From Bog-532 sp963742865 (GTDB lineage: Bacteria > Actinomycetota > Actinomycetes > Streptosporangiales > Streptosporangiaceae), in contig CAVUNW010000019.1 of assembly GCA_963742865.1 (NCBI GenBank), positions 89,297 through 153,296 on the forward strand: a stretch of DNA of 64,000 nt, read 5' to 3'. The notes under the pieces were generated by a model, which saw nothing but the letters and a program-made list of their open reading frames with translations, did not search any database and was not told the DNA's origin. Position numbers and translations under genes: made by a program. This document shows, piece after piece, positions 1 through 8,162 of the stretch. Every line of letters starts with the position of its first letter. Position 1 is the first letter of the stretch.

Positions 1-1
1 C

Positions 2-412
2 GCGCCCGCGGACGCCGACGTCTTCGACCCGGATGCCTATGTGGGGCAGACGCACGTCACCCCGCCGGAACGGGCCGCGCTGGCCGGCCTGCAGGCGCTC
101 GGCCTGCGGGACGTGGTGCGGGACCGCTGGCCGGACGAGCGGGTGTTCACCTACTGGGACTACCGGGCCGGCATGTTCCATCAGAACCTGGGCATGCGGA
201 TCGACCTGGTGCTGGCCAGCGGGCCCGTGGCCAGCCGGGTCAGCGCGGCGTGGGTGGACCGGCAGGCCCGCAAGGGGACCGGTCCCAGCGATCACGCTCC
301 GGTCATCGTCGACCTGGACGAGGCGCCCGACGGCGACATCGGGCCGGTGGTCCCGCCGCCGTCCATGCGCGCGCCCCGGCGGGGATCGGTCAAGCTCCCG
401 CAATCCCCCTGA
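2..412 (+). CDS. xthA: Exodeoxyribonuclease III family protein, C-terminal part (5' end outside window)
   Basis: The reading frame is open from base 2 and ends at TGA 410-412, so only the last 136 residues are present. The fragment carries the C-terminal hallmarks of the exonuclease III/AP endonuclease family: a FTYWDYRAG block, the RIDLVLAS segment that holds the catalytic Asp, and the final SDHAPVIVDL block with the active-site His. The family cleaves DNA 5' of abasic sites and removes 3' blocks in base-excision repair. The product is probably cytosolic. The internal ATG at 41 is not the real start, since coding similarity continues upstream of it. The family assignment is secure; the exact paralogue is not, because the N-terminus is missing. 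Confidence 0.85.
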   Translation, partial: APADADVFDPDAYVGQTHVTPPERAALAGLQALGLRDVVRDRWPDERVFTYWDYRAGMFHQNLGMRIDLVLASGPVASRVSAAWVDRQARKGTGPSDHAPVIVDLDEAPDGDIGPVVPPPSMRAPRRGSVKLPQSP

Positions 413-431
413 CGGTTCAATCACTTTTAAC

Positions 432-475
432 GGAACGGGGCCGCAGGCGGACTACTCCCGCCTGCGGCCCGTTCC
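432..475. terminator. Bidirectional hairpin between convergent genes
   Basis: An 18-bp stem (left arm 432-450, right arm 458-475, with one unpaired G in the left arm) closes a 7-nt loop. It lies between the end of the exonuclease gene on the plus strand and the end of the FAD-subunit gene on the minus strand, the expected place for a shared terminator. No U-run follows, as is common in high-GC actinomycetes. Confidence 0.75.
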
Positions 476-503
476 TCGCCCGGGTTCCGGGCGCGGTCGT
501 TAC

Positions 504-1361
504 TCAGACTCCAGCCGCCGCCGCCAGCGCGCGGCCGGTCAGCACGCGGGCCAGGTGCTGCCGGTAGTCGGCGGCCCCGTGCAGGTCGGCGGGCGGCTGG
601 GTGCCATCGGCGGCCCGGTCGGCCGCGGCCCGCAGCGCCTCGCGGCTGGCGGCCGCGCCCGCCGCGGCGTCCTCGGCGGCGCGGGCCCGAACCGGGACGG
701 TGCCCATGTTCGTCAGGCCGATCCGGGCCTCGGCGACGGATCCGTTGTCGCGGCGGGCCAGCGCGGCCACGCCGACCGTGGCCCACGACTGCGCCGTCCG
801 GTGGAACTTCTCGTACCGGTAGCCCCAGCCCGGCCCGAGCTTCGGAATACGGATCGCGGTCAGGATCTCGTCCGGCTGCAGGCTCGTCGTCAGGTAGTCG
901 AGGAAGAAGTCGCCCGCGGCGACCTCCCGCTCACCGCCCGGCCCCCGGGCGACCAGCGTCGCGTCCATCGCCAGCACCACCGCGGGCAGGTCGCCGGCCG
1001 GGTCAGCGTGCGCCAGCGCGCCCCCTATCGTCGCCCGGTGCCGGACGGCCGGGTCCGCCACCGTGCTGGTGGCCTGGGCCAGCAGCCCGCAGTGCTCGGC
1101 CACCAGCGGGTCGTTGACCAGCTGGTAGAGCGTGCTCCTCGCGCCGATCACCAGCGCGTCCCCCGCGTCCGCGACGCCGCGCAGCTCGTCCAGCCCGCCG
1201 ACATCGACCAGCAGCTCGGGGTACGCCAGCCGCAGGCGCAGCAGCGGGAGCAGGCTCTGGCCGCCGGCGATGACCTTCGCGTCGTCACCGCCGTCCGCCA
1301 GGGCCCGCACCGCCTCGTCGACCGAGCCGGGCCGGACGTACTCGAACTTTCCGGGGATCAT
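504..1361 (-). CDS. Molybdenum hydroxylase FAD-binding medium subunit (CoxM/XdhB type)
   Basis: This 285-residue protein is the flavin subunit of a three-subunit xanthine-dehydrogenase-family enzyme. It passes electrons from the iron-sulfur subunit to an acceptor through FAD. The N-terminus MIPGKFEYVRPGSVDEA and the AGGQSLLPLLRLRLAYP stretch (about residues 32-48) are the first FAD-binding signature. The ATIGGALAHADPAGD stretch near residue 105 is the second. The start chosen is ATG 1359-1361, which overlaps the TGA of the upstream large-subunit gene by 4 nt (ATGA). The longer in-frame ORF upstream is a shadow of that gene. Length fits the family (about 280-300). It is the last gene of the operon, with a hairpin just downstream. 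Confidence 0.9.
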   Translation of the reverse strand: MIPGKFEYVRPGSVDEAVRALADGGDDAKVIAGGQSLLPLLRLRLAYPELLVDVGGLDELRGVADAGDALVIGARSTLYQLVNDPLVAEHCGLLAQATSTVADPAVRHRATIGGALAHADPAGDLPAVVLAMDATLVARGPGGEREVAAGDFFLDYLTTSLQPDEILTAIRIPKLGPGWGYRYEKFHRTAQSWATVGVAALARRDNGSVAEARIGLTNMGTVPVRARAAEDAAAGAAASREALRAAADRAADGTQPPADLHGAADYRQHLARVLTGRALAAAAGV

Positions 1362-3871
1362 GCCGTGCCTCCGGTCATCTGTCCGTTCCCGCTGCCGGGG
1401 TTGATTCCCTGCGGGCTGTTGCCCTGGGTCTGATCGCTCTGCCGGGCCTCGTGCTGTTCGGCGGCGCTGGCCTGGCCGCCGCCCCGCGCGGTGTGGACGG
1501 CCCGCCAGACCCGCTCGGGCGTGCACGGCATGGTGATGTCGTTGATGCCGAACGGGCGCAGGGCGTCGACGATCGCGTTGACCACCGCCGGGGTCGAGGC
1601 GATCGTCCCCGCCTCACCGACCCCCTTGACGCCCAGCCGGTTAGCGGCCGGGCTCTCGGTCCGGTCGGTGACGTAGGACGGCAGGTCGGAGGCCGACGGG
1701 ATCAGGTAGTCCGCGAGCGTGGACGTGACCAGGTTGCCGTCGTCGTCGTACACCGCCTCCTCGTACAGGGCCTGCGCGATGCCCTGGGCCAGGCCGCCGT
1801 GGACCTGCCCATCGACGATCATCGGGTTGACCACCTTCCCGATGTCGTCCACCGCGACGTAGGAGCGGATCTCGACGAATCCGGTCTCGGTGTCGACCTC
1901 CGTCGCGCACAGGTGGGTGCCGTGCGGGAAGGAGAAGTTGTCCGGGTCGTAGGTGGCGTCAGCGTCGATGCTCGGCTCGACACCGTCCGGCAGGGCATGG
2001 GCGGCGAACGTGGCCAGCGCGATCTCGGCGATCGTGACGCCCTTGTCCGGGTCGCCCTTGACCGCCCAGCGTCCCGGCGTCCACTCCAGGTCGGCGGCGG
2101 AGACCTCGAGCATGCCGGCCGCGATCGCCCGGGCCTTCTCGACCACCTTGTCGCAGGCCATGACCAGGGCCATCCCGCCGACCGCCAGTGACCGGGAGCC
2201 GTAGGTGTCCATCCCCCGGGGGGAGATCTGGGTGTCGCCGTGCAGTACCCGGATGTCCTCGAAGGGCACGCCGAGCTGGTCGGCCACGATCTGGCTCCAC
2301 GCCGTCTCGTGCCCCTGGCCGTGCGCGCTGGACCCGGTGACGACCTCCACCTTTCCGGTGGGCAGCATCCGGATCGACGCCTGTTCCCAGCCGCCTGCCC
2401 CGTAGGCCAGCGACCCGAGGACGCGGGAGGGGGCCAGGCCGCACATCTCGGTGAACGTCGACACGCCGAGGCCCAGCTGCACGGGATCGCCGTTCTGGCG
2501 GCGCTCCTGCTGCTCCCGGCGCAGCGCGTCGTAGTCGAAGAGTTCCTTCGCCTTGGCCGTCGCGGCCTCGTAGTTGCCCGAGTCGTAGGTCAGGCCGGCC
2601 ACGGTGGTGAAGGGGAATTCCTCGTGCTTGATCCAGTTCCGCTCGCGGATTTCGAGCGGGTCCAGTCCTATTTCCACGGCGAGCTCGTCCATGAGCCGCT
2701 CGATGGCGAAGGTCGCCTCGGGGCGCCCGGCGCCGCGGTAGGCGTCGGTGGGCATCTTGGTGGTGAACACCCCGCGGCAGCGGAACGAGTAGGCGTCCAT
2801 CTTGTAGATGGCGGGGAACATGAAGGCGCCGAGGATCGGGACACCAGGGGTGACCAGCATCAGGTAGGCGCCCATGTCGGCGAGCAGGTCGACCTCCAGG
2901 CCGCGGATCCGGCCGTCGGCGTCAGCGGCGAGCCTCAGCTGCTGCCACTGGTCCCGGCCATGGTGCACGGTCATGTTGCCCTCACTGCGGGACTCGGTCC
3001 ACTTGACCGGCCGCCCGAGCTTGCGGGCGATCAGCACGGCCAGTACCTCTTCCGCCGTCACCTGCAGCTTCGAGCCGAACCCGCCGCCGACGTCCGGCGC
3101 GATAACCCGCAGGTTCTGCTCCGGGATCCCCGTCACCAGGGCCAGCATGACGCGGAGAACGTGCGGGATCTGGGTCGCGGACCACAGCGTGAACTCGCCG
3201 CCCACGCACGAGCAGACCACCGAGCGCGGCTCCATCGCCGCCGGGATCAGCCGCTGCTGGCGGTAGGTGCGCTCCAGGACGATGGGAGCGTCATGGAACG
3301 CGGTGTCCATGTCGCCCTGGCTGAACAGAAAGTCGAAGCTCAGGTTGCCCGTCTCGTGCACCTTGGGCGAGCTGTCCTCCAGCGCCGTCCTCATGTCGAG
3401 CACCGGCGGCAGCGGCTCGTAGTCGACCTCGATGGCGTTCAGCGCGTCCGCGGCCGCGAAACGGTCCCTGGCCACGACGCAGGCCACGGCCTCACCGACA
3501 TAGCGCACCTCATCGGTGGCCATCGGCGGGTGCGCCGGGATCACGATGTCCGGCGTGACCGGCCAGGCGCAGGGCAGGCTGCCCTGCTCGTCGGCGAAGT
3601 CCGCGCCGGAGTAGGCGGCGATGACCCCCGGCTCGTTCCGGGCCGCGCTGACGTTCACGGAGGTGATCCGGGCGTGCGCGAACGGGCTGCGCAGGAACGC
3701 CACGTGCAGCATCCCGGGCAGCCTGATGTTGTCGGTCCAGTTGGTCTGGCCGGTGATGAGGCGCTCGTCTTCCTTCCGGAGGCGGGGCCGCCCGAGCTCT
3801 GCCGCCGGGGCGCTCGCCGCCGCGCCGGGTGCCGCCGTCTCCGTGGTGGCCGCGTCAGTTTGCGTGCTCAT
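1358..3871 (-). CDS. Molybdopterin-binding large subunit, aerobic CO dehydrogenase form II (CoxL-like)
   Basis: This 837-residue catalytic subunit binds molybdopterin-cytosine-dinucleotide. It has the usual aldehyde oxidase/xanthine dehydrogenase a/b hammerhead near residues 35-150, followed by the large Mo-binding domains. The active-site loop reads AYRGAGR (around residue 378). This is the form II pattern and not the AYxCSFR loop of proven form I CO dehydrogenases, so CO oxidation should not be assumed; form II enzymes have other or uncertain substrates. The GGGFGSK motif and the C-terminal GVKGVGEAGT motif are present. The N-terminal 25 residues are an Ala/Thr-rich tail. Start ATG 3869-3871 overlaps the small-subunit stop (ATGA), and the stop overlaps the FAD-subunit start, so the three genes are translationally coupled. 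Gene order is small-large-medium. Confidence 0.9.
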   Translation of the reverse strand: MSTQTDAATTETAAPGAAASAPAAELGRPRLRKEDERLITGQTNWTDNIRLPGMLHVAFLRSPFAHARITSVNVSAARNEPGVIAAYSGADFADEQGSLPCAWPVTPDIVIPAHPPMATDEVRYVGEAVACVVARDRFAAADALNAIEVDYEPLPPVLDMRTALEDSSPKVHETGNLSFDFLFSQGDMDTAFHDAPIVLERTYRQQRLIPAAMEPRSVVCSCVGGEFTLWSATQIPHVLRVMLALVTGIPEQNLRVIAPDVGGGFGSKLQVTAEEVLAVLIARKLGRPVKWTESRSEGNMTVHHGRDQWQQLRLAADADGRIRGLEVDLLADMGAYLMLVTPGVPILGAFMFPAIYKMDAYSFRCRGVFTTKMPTDAYRGAGRPEATFAIERLMDELAVEIGLDPLEIRERNWIKHEEFPFTTVAGLTYDSGNYEAATAKAKELFDYDALRREQQERRQNGDPVQLGLGVSTFTEMCGLAPSRVLGSLAYGAGGWEQASIRMLPTGKVEVVTGSSAHGQGHETAWSQIVADQLGVPFEDIRVLHGDTQISPRGMDTYGSRSLAVGGMALVMACDKVVEKARAIAAGMLEVSAADLEWTPGRWAVKGDPDKGVTIAEIALATFAAHALPDGVEPSIDADATYDPDNFSFPHGTHLCATEVDTETGFVEIRSYVAVDDIGKVVNPMIVDGQVHGGLAQGIAQALYEEAVYDDDGNLVTSTLADYLIPSASDLPSYVTDRTESPAANRLGVKGVGEAGTIASTPAVVNAIVDALRPFGINDITMPCTPERVWRAVHTARGGGQASAAEQHEARQSDQTQGNSPQGINPGSGNGQMTGGTA

Positions 3872-4335
3872 TGGCTCACTCCCGCCTGGGCGGCGCGCCG
3901 GACGGCGCGGACGATGTTCTCATAGCCGGTACAGCGGCAGAGGTTGCCTTCCAGCCCTTCGCGGATCTCCGTGTCGGTCGGATGCGGGTTTTCGCGCAGC
4001 AGGTCGGACGCGGCCATGATCATGCCGGGCGTGCAGTAACCGCACTGCAGCGCGTGCTCCTCGTGAAAAGCGCGCTGCAGCGGGTGCAGCGCGCCGTTGG
4101 ACATGCCCTCGATCGTCGTGATCTGCGCGCCGTCCGCCTGTACGGCCAGGACGGCGCAGCTCTTGACCGACTGCCCATCCATCAGCACCGTGCACGCGCC
4201 GCAGTTTGACGTGTCGCATCCGATGGGGGTACCGGTCTTCCCGACGACTTCCCTCAGGTAGTGCACGAGCAGCATCCGGGGCTCGACGTGATCCGCGTAG
4301 TTCACGCCGTCGACGGTGACGGTAATGTCTGCCAT
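3868..4335 (-). CDS. [2Fe-2S] small subunit of the molybdenum hydroxylase (CoxS type)
   Basis: This 155-residue electron-transfer subunit carries two [2Fe-2S] clusters. The plant-ferredoxin-type cluster motif GCDTSNCGACTV lies near residue 40 and the helical-domain motif CGYCTPGM...CRCTGY near residues 100-140. All eight cysteines are visible. It passes electrons from the Mo centre to the FAD subunit. The ATG at 4333-4335 is preceded by a strong GGAGGAGAAGG Shine-Dalgarno sequence. It is the first gene of the coxS-coxL-coxM-type operon, and a 7-5-7 inverted repeat lies 18 nt upstream. Confidence 0.93.
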   Translation of the reverse strand: MADITVTVDGVNYADHVEPRMLLVHYLREVVGKTGTPIGCDTSNCGACTVLMDGQSVKSCAVLAVQADGAQITTIEGMSNGALHPLQRAFHEEHALQCGYCTPGMIMAASDLLRENPHPTDTEIREGLEGNLCRCTGYENIVRAVRRAAQAGVSQ

Positions 4336-4352
4336 TCCTTCTCCTCCGGTGG

Positions 4353-4371
4353 AGGAACAGTTGATGTTCCT
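4353..4371 (-). promoter_or_regulatory. Inverted repeat upstream of the molybdenum hydroxylase operon
   Basis: AGGAACA-GTTGA-TGTTCCT is a perfect 7-bp inverted repeat with a 5-bp spacer. It lies in the leader just upstream of the Shine-Dalgarno of the small-subunit gene. Position and symmetry suit an operator for a dimeric regulator. No regulator gene is adjacent, so the assignment rests on symmetry and position only. Confidence 0.45.
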
Positions 4372-4479
4372 GGTGCAAACCTAGGACTGCCGGCCGCGCC
4401 GCACCAATACCGGATGGTGTCCCAATTTTAGAAACGGCCGCAGAAACGCCTGCTCATCTGGGACATAGGCGGTCCCTGC

Positions 4480-5670
4480 TCACCGGGGCCGAGCACGGGC
4501 CTGCAGGTGCCGGATGAGGGCTGCGCCGTCGGTGCTGCCGAACCAGCGGGCATGACCCAGCAGGTACCCGTCGTAGGCCAGCTCGGCGTTCGCCGGAGAG
4601 GCGACCACGTCGGCGAAGTACTCGATCTCCGAGAGCGCGTACTCAACGTGGACGACGGGCAGCACCGCGGTAAGGGCCGCGGTCTCGGCCGGGCGGAGCG
4701 GCCGGACGCTCTCGTACCCGTCCAGCAGGGCGGAGACCGCATCCAGGTCGGCGGCCGCCCGGCCCGACTCGGCCAGGTCAAGCCAGCCGACGGTGCTCCG
4801 TTCCAGCGCGGTGGCCAGGTCGTGCACCGCGAACGTCCGGTTGGCCAAGCCGAAGTCGATGATCCCGGCCACATCGGCCCCGGCGGAATCCGACGTCCAG
4901 GTCAGGTTGGACGGATGCCAGTCACCATGGCCCCATTGGCGGGTGAGCCGGGTCAGCAGGGGCGCGGCCTGCCTGATCCGCGGCACGAGGTGCCGGGTGA
5001 CGTCGGCTGGCCACGACCGGCCCCGCAGCCCACGGCCCAGGCCGGGACGCGCCCCGATCATCCGGCTGATCGCCCGGACCGGATCACGCGACGTGATCAC
5101 TTCACAGGAGCCGACCAGGACCGCCTGCGGCCGGGCCGGGCGGGTGAAGCCCGCGGCCGCCCGGTGCAGCCGGGCCAGCGCTGCGCCAGCGGCCCGGGCG
5201 TGCCGCAGCGACCAGAAGGGCGACCAGGACATCACGTCCCGGTACAGATCAAGACCCGGCGCGAGGTCGTGCACCTCGTAGGCGAATCCCCCGCGCCGCA
5301 CGACCGAGGCCCCGGCCGGAGTGCGCCGCACGGCCGGAACCGGCTCGCCGCGTTCGCGCAGGAAGCTGAGGAAGGCATGCTCGGCGGCGAGCTGCCGCGC
5401 GGTCCTGACCCGTGGGTCGTGCCGTTTCACGAAGACGTCCCCGTCCGGCCGCCGGACCAGGGCGGCTGCCGACATGGGCCGGGGGCTCCGCCAGGTGATC
5501 GCCGCAGGCGCCCGGCCACGCGGATCGGCCGGGTCGTAGCGGGCTAGGACCGCGGTGACCTCATCGTGGGTGAGCGGGCTCCAGTCGGGTTCGGCCAGCT
5601 CCTTTCCCATCCCGTGGACGAGGCCGCCTGGGCTGCTGCCCGTTGCGGTCCCCGTGCCGGCCGTGCTCAT
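4480..5670 (-). CDS. Phosphotransferase of the aminoglycoside phosphotransferase (APH) fold
   Basis: This protein of about 396 residues has the kinase catalytic loop HGDWHPSN near residue 270 and the metal-binding IIDFGLA motif near 290. Both are typical of the APH/choline kinase/thiamine kinase superfamily. The substrate cannot be read from the sequence. Its start (ATG 5668-5670) overlaps the stop of the upstream NCS1 transporter by 4 nt, so the two are co-translated from an mRNA that begins with a TPP riboswitch. I infer a role in phosphorylating a salvaged thiamine-related compound, such as thiamine or hydroxymethylpyrimidine. Drug resistance is less likely in this context. An alternative start, MGKELAEPDW, lies about 20 codons further in. 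The ORF could be read longer upstream, but that part is only a shadow of the transporter. Confidence 0.8.
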   Translation of the reverse strand: MSTAGTGTATGSSPGGLVHGMGKELAEPDWSPLTHDEVTAVLARYDPADPRGRAPAAITWRSPRPMSAAALVRRPDGDVFVKRHDPRVRTARQLAAEHAFLSFLRERGEPVPAVRRTPAGASVVRRGGFAYEVHDLAPGLDLYRDVMSWSPFWSLRHARAAGAALARLHRAAAGFTRPARPQAVLVGSCEVITSRDPVRAISRMIGARPGLGRGLRGRSWPADVTRHLVPRIRQAAPLLTRLTRQWGHGDWHPSNLTWTSDSAGADVAGIIDFGLANRTFAVHDLATALERSTVGWLDLAESGRAAADLDAVSALLDGYESVRPLRPAETAALTAVLPVVHVEYALSEIEYFADVVASPANAELAYDGYLLGHARWFGSTDGAALIRHLQARARPR

Positions 5671-7076
5671 CCGGCGCTGACGGGATGGCCGCCGCGCCGG
5701 GCACGCCGCGTCCGGGCGAGCGCGGACAGCGGGAAGCCGAGCAGGGTGGCCGCGGCGGCGACGGCGAAGGAGCAGATCGAGGCGGACATCCAGCTCGCGG
5801 GGGTGAAGCCGATGAGGTGGTTCAGCCTGGCCCACGCCGAGACCCACCAGGAGACGTAGCCGGGGTTGATGAGCTGGTAGGTGACGAAGCCGGCCGCCCA
5901 GGGCAGCAGCATCAGCCAGCGGGAGCGGGCGTGCGCCGAAAGATCCCAGCGTCCCCGGGACAGCAGGAAGAAGTCGACCGCGAGCACGGCGAACATGGGC
6001 ACGAAGACCGAGCCGAGCAGGGTAAGGAAGTTCTCGTAGTCCGCGATGTTCAGGAACAGCGCGAGAACGGTCGCGAGCCCGGTAATGATCGCGGCGACGA
6101 TCCGGCGGTCCCACAACGGGCGCAGGTTCTGGGTCGACACCGCGGTGGAATACATGTCGGCGAAGGACTGGTCCAGTTCGCGGGCGGCCAGGATCGCGAA
6201 GCTGACGGCGCCGAGGGGCAGGGCGATGAAGGCCCCGTAGATGTCGTTCGGGTTGCGCGCCACCGTGATCAGGGCGAGCAGCCCGATCACGTAGCACAGG
6301 ATCTGGGTGATGCTGTAGCCGATCATCGCGCCCGCGAACGCCGAGCGCTCCGAGCGCGCGTGCCGCATGTAGTCGGCCGCCATCGGCGCGAACGAGATCG
6401 CCACCGCGACGACGGTGTCGGTCGCGGCCCAGTAGCCCGACCAGGTGCCGCGGGTGAACGGCGGGAGCGGGTGCCGCGCCAGCTGGATCAGCAGGTACAC
6501 CAGCACGGCGAAAACCGCCGCCGTCGCGTACCGGCGCAGAACGCGTATCGCTCCCAGGGGGTGGATCGCGAACACCCCGGTGATCGCCCCGGCGATGAGC
6601 ACGTACCCCCATTTCGGCAGGGCGGGGGCCACGATGTGGGCGGCGGTCGCGATCGTGACGAGCTCGAAAATGCCCCAGCCGAGCAACTGCAGCATGTTGA
6701 TGACCGTGGGCAGGTAGGAGAGCCCGGCGCCGAAGAGGCCGCGCAGCAGCACCATGGCCGGGGCGCCGGTCCGGGTGCCTGGTATCCCGGAAACGGCGAT
6801 CCCCAGCGTGCCGAGCAGCGTGCCGACGACGATGGCGCAGAACCCGGCGGCCAGCGACAGCCGTGCCGTGCCGGTGCCGCCCGGCTGCAGCACGAACAGC
6901 GCACCGGTGAAGCCGAGCAGGCTTACCCCGAGGTTGCCCCACAGGCCGAGCTGATCGACGAAGCTGAGCGCCTGCGGCACGGGTTCGGCGAGGGTGCGGG
7001 GCGCCTCGGACTTCCGGTTTCCCGGAACCGTGATGAAGGTTCCGTCACCGTCGGCTGGTGTGATCGTGGTGGTCAC
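5667..7076 (-). CDS. NCS1-family purine-cytosine/thiamine-precursor permease under TPP riboswitch control
   Basis: This 469-residue integral membrane protein of the nucleobase:cation symporter-1 family has about twelve hydrophobic segments. The N-terminal WGNLGVSLLG and GIPGTRTGAPAM segments are characteristic of the cytosine permease/CytX group. The GTG start at 7074-7076 follows GGGAG, which is also the last conserved strand of the riboswitch, so folding of the aptamer could hide the ribosome site. Because a TPP aptamer sits directly upstream, I infer that the cargo is thiamine or its pyrimidine moiety (HMP) rather than cytosine. It heads a two-gene operon with an APH-fold kinase that overlaps its stop codon. 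Confidence 0.85.
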   Translation of the reverse strand: MTTTITPADGDGTFITVPGNRKSEAPRTLAEPVPQALSFVDQLGLWGNLGVSLLGFTGALFVLQPGGTGTARLSLAAGFCAIVVGTLLGTLGIAVSGIPGTRTGAPAMVLLRGLFGAGLSYLPTVINMLQLLGWGIFELVTIATAAHIVAPALPKWGYVLIAGAITGVFAIHPLGAIRVLRRYATAAVFAVLVYLLIQLARHPLPPFTRGTWSGYWAATDTVVAVAISFAPMAADYMRHARSERSAFAGAMIGYSITQILCYVIGLLALITVARNPNDIYGAFIALPLGAVSFAILAARELDQSFADMYSTAVSTQNLRPLWDRRIVAAIITGLATVLALFLNIADYENFLTLLGSVFVPMFAVLAVDFFLLSRGRWDLSAHARSRWLMLLPWAAGFVTYQLINPGYVSWWVSAWARLNHLIGFTPASWMSASICSFAVAAAATLLGFPLSALARTRRARRGGHPVSAG

Positions 7077-7082
7077 GGCTTT

Positions 7083-7181
7083 CTCCCTACGCCGGCATTA
7101 CCCGGTCAGGTTCGAACGGTCGGTGGCGCCGAGGCCATGCGGCCAGCCACCCTCTCAGCCCGGTTGACCCGAGCTCCCGTG
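7083..7181 (-). promoter_or_regulatory. TPP (THI-box) riboswitch
   Basis: Read on the minus strand, this leader contains the invariant CTGAGAGGGT block (about 7150-7159). It is followed by the CGAACCTGA-CCGGGTAATGCCGGCGTAGGGA signature (about 7083-7115), with complementary outer and inner helices, as in the thiamine pyrophosphate aptamer. Ligand binding normally lowers expression of the downstream gene. Here the last conserved bases are also the Shine-Dalgarno of the GTG start, pointing to control of translation initiation. Confidence 0.93.
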
Positions 7182-7257
7182 TGGTTGTTTTGCCCGATTC
7201 TACGCTGCGGCGGCCTGCGCGTTCACAGCAGTAGCGCTCGTCAGGCACACTCAGGGT

Positions 7258-8137
7258 ATGCCTGAGCTGCCGGAAGTCGAGGCGCTCGCCGCATTCCTGC
7301 GCGAGCGGGTGACCGGCCATGTCGTCGCCCACGCCTACCCGGCGGCGATCTCGGTGCTGAAGACCTACGACCCGCCGTTCACGGCGCTGGACGGCCAGGC
7401 GATCACCGGCGTGAGCAGGCACGGGAAGTTCCTGGACCTTTCCGCCGGGCCGGCGGGCGGTGACGCCCGGCTGCACCTGGTCATCCACCTGGCGCGGGCC
7501 GGCTGGCTGCGCTGGCGTGAGGAGATCCCGTCCCAGCCGCCCAAGCCGGGCAAGGGACCCCTTGCGTTCCGCGTCATCCTGGACGACGGATCCGGCTTCG
7601 ACCTGACCGAGGCGGGAACGCAGAAGCGGCTCGCCGTCTACCTGGTCCGCGATCCGATGGACGTGCCCGGAGTCGCTTCCCTCGGCCCGGATCCGCTGGA
7701 TGCGTCCTTCACCGCGGAGACCCTGGGCAGCCTGCTGTCCGGGCGCCGGACGCAGATCAAGGGCGTGCTCCGCGACCAGCGCATCATCGCGGGCATCGGC
7801 AATGCCTACTCCGATGAGGTGCTGCACGCCGCCCGGATGTCACCGTTCAAGGTCGCGTCCAGCCTGACCCCTGAGCAGGTGACCGTGCTGTACGACGCGA
7901 TCGTGACGACGCTGGCCGACGCGTCCAAACGGGCGGCGGGGCTGGCGGCCGGGGACCTCAAGGCCGAGAAGAAGACCGGGCTGCGGGTGCACGGAAAGGC
8001 CGGCGCAGCCCTGCCCGGTGTGCGGCGACACGATCCGGGAGGTGTCGTTCGCGGACTCCGCGCTGCAGTACTGCCCCACGTGCCAGACGGGCGGCAAGCC
8101 GCTCGCGGACCGGCGCCTCTCCCGCCTCCTCAAGTAG
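7258..8137 (+). CDS. Fpg/Nei-family DNA glycosylase, frame-broken before the zinc finger
   Basis: This is a bifunctional glycosylase/AP lyase for oxidised bases. The N-terminus MPELPEVE carries the catalytic Pro2 and Glu3. The H2TH region near residues 160-190 is present, with the KGVLRDQRIIAGIGNAYSDE block. The frame breaks around 8002-8006. In the original frame the ORF runs on to 8187 with unrelated sequence. Shifting by one base after the GKAG codons gives CPVC-x16-CPTC, a complete C-terminal zinc finger, ending KPLADRRLSRLLK and TAG at 8135-8137. One extra G (or an equivalent indel) explains it. The gene is therefore either a recent pseudogene or a base-calling error; the intact protein would have about 292 residues. 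An SDR gene follows 25 nt downstream. Confidence 0.88.
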
Positions 8138-8162
8138 GCAATGCGGGCAGTAGCATCGCGGC

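Noticed and set aside
1451..3925. Long plus-strand ORFs opposite the molybdenum hydroxylase genes
   Set aside because: They are antisense shadows of high-GC third-position bias; products are Arg/Gly/His-rich with no motifs, while the minus-strand proteins have clear family signatures.
4480..6942. One 820-residue minus-strand ORF joining transporter and kinase regions
   Set aside because: Only the last 396 codons (kinase) are real in that frame; the rest is an out-of-frame reading of the NCS1 transporter.
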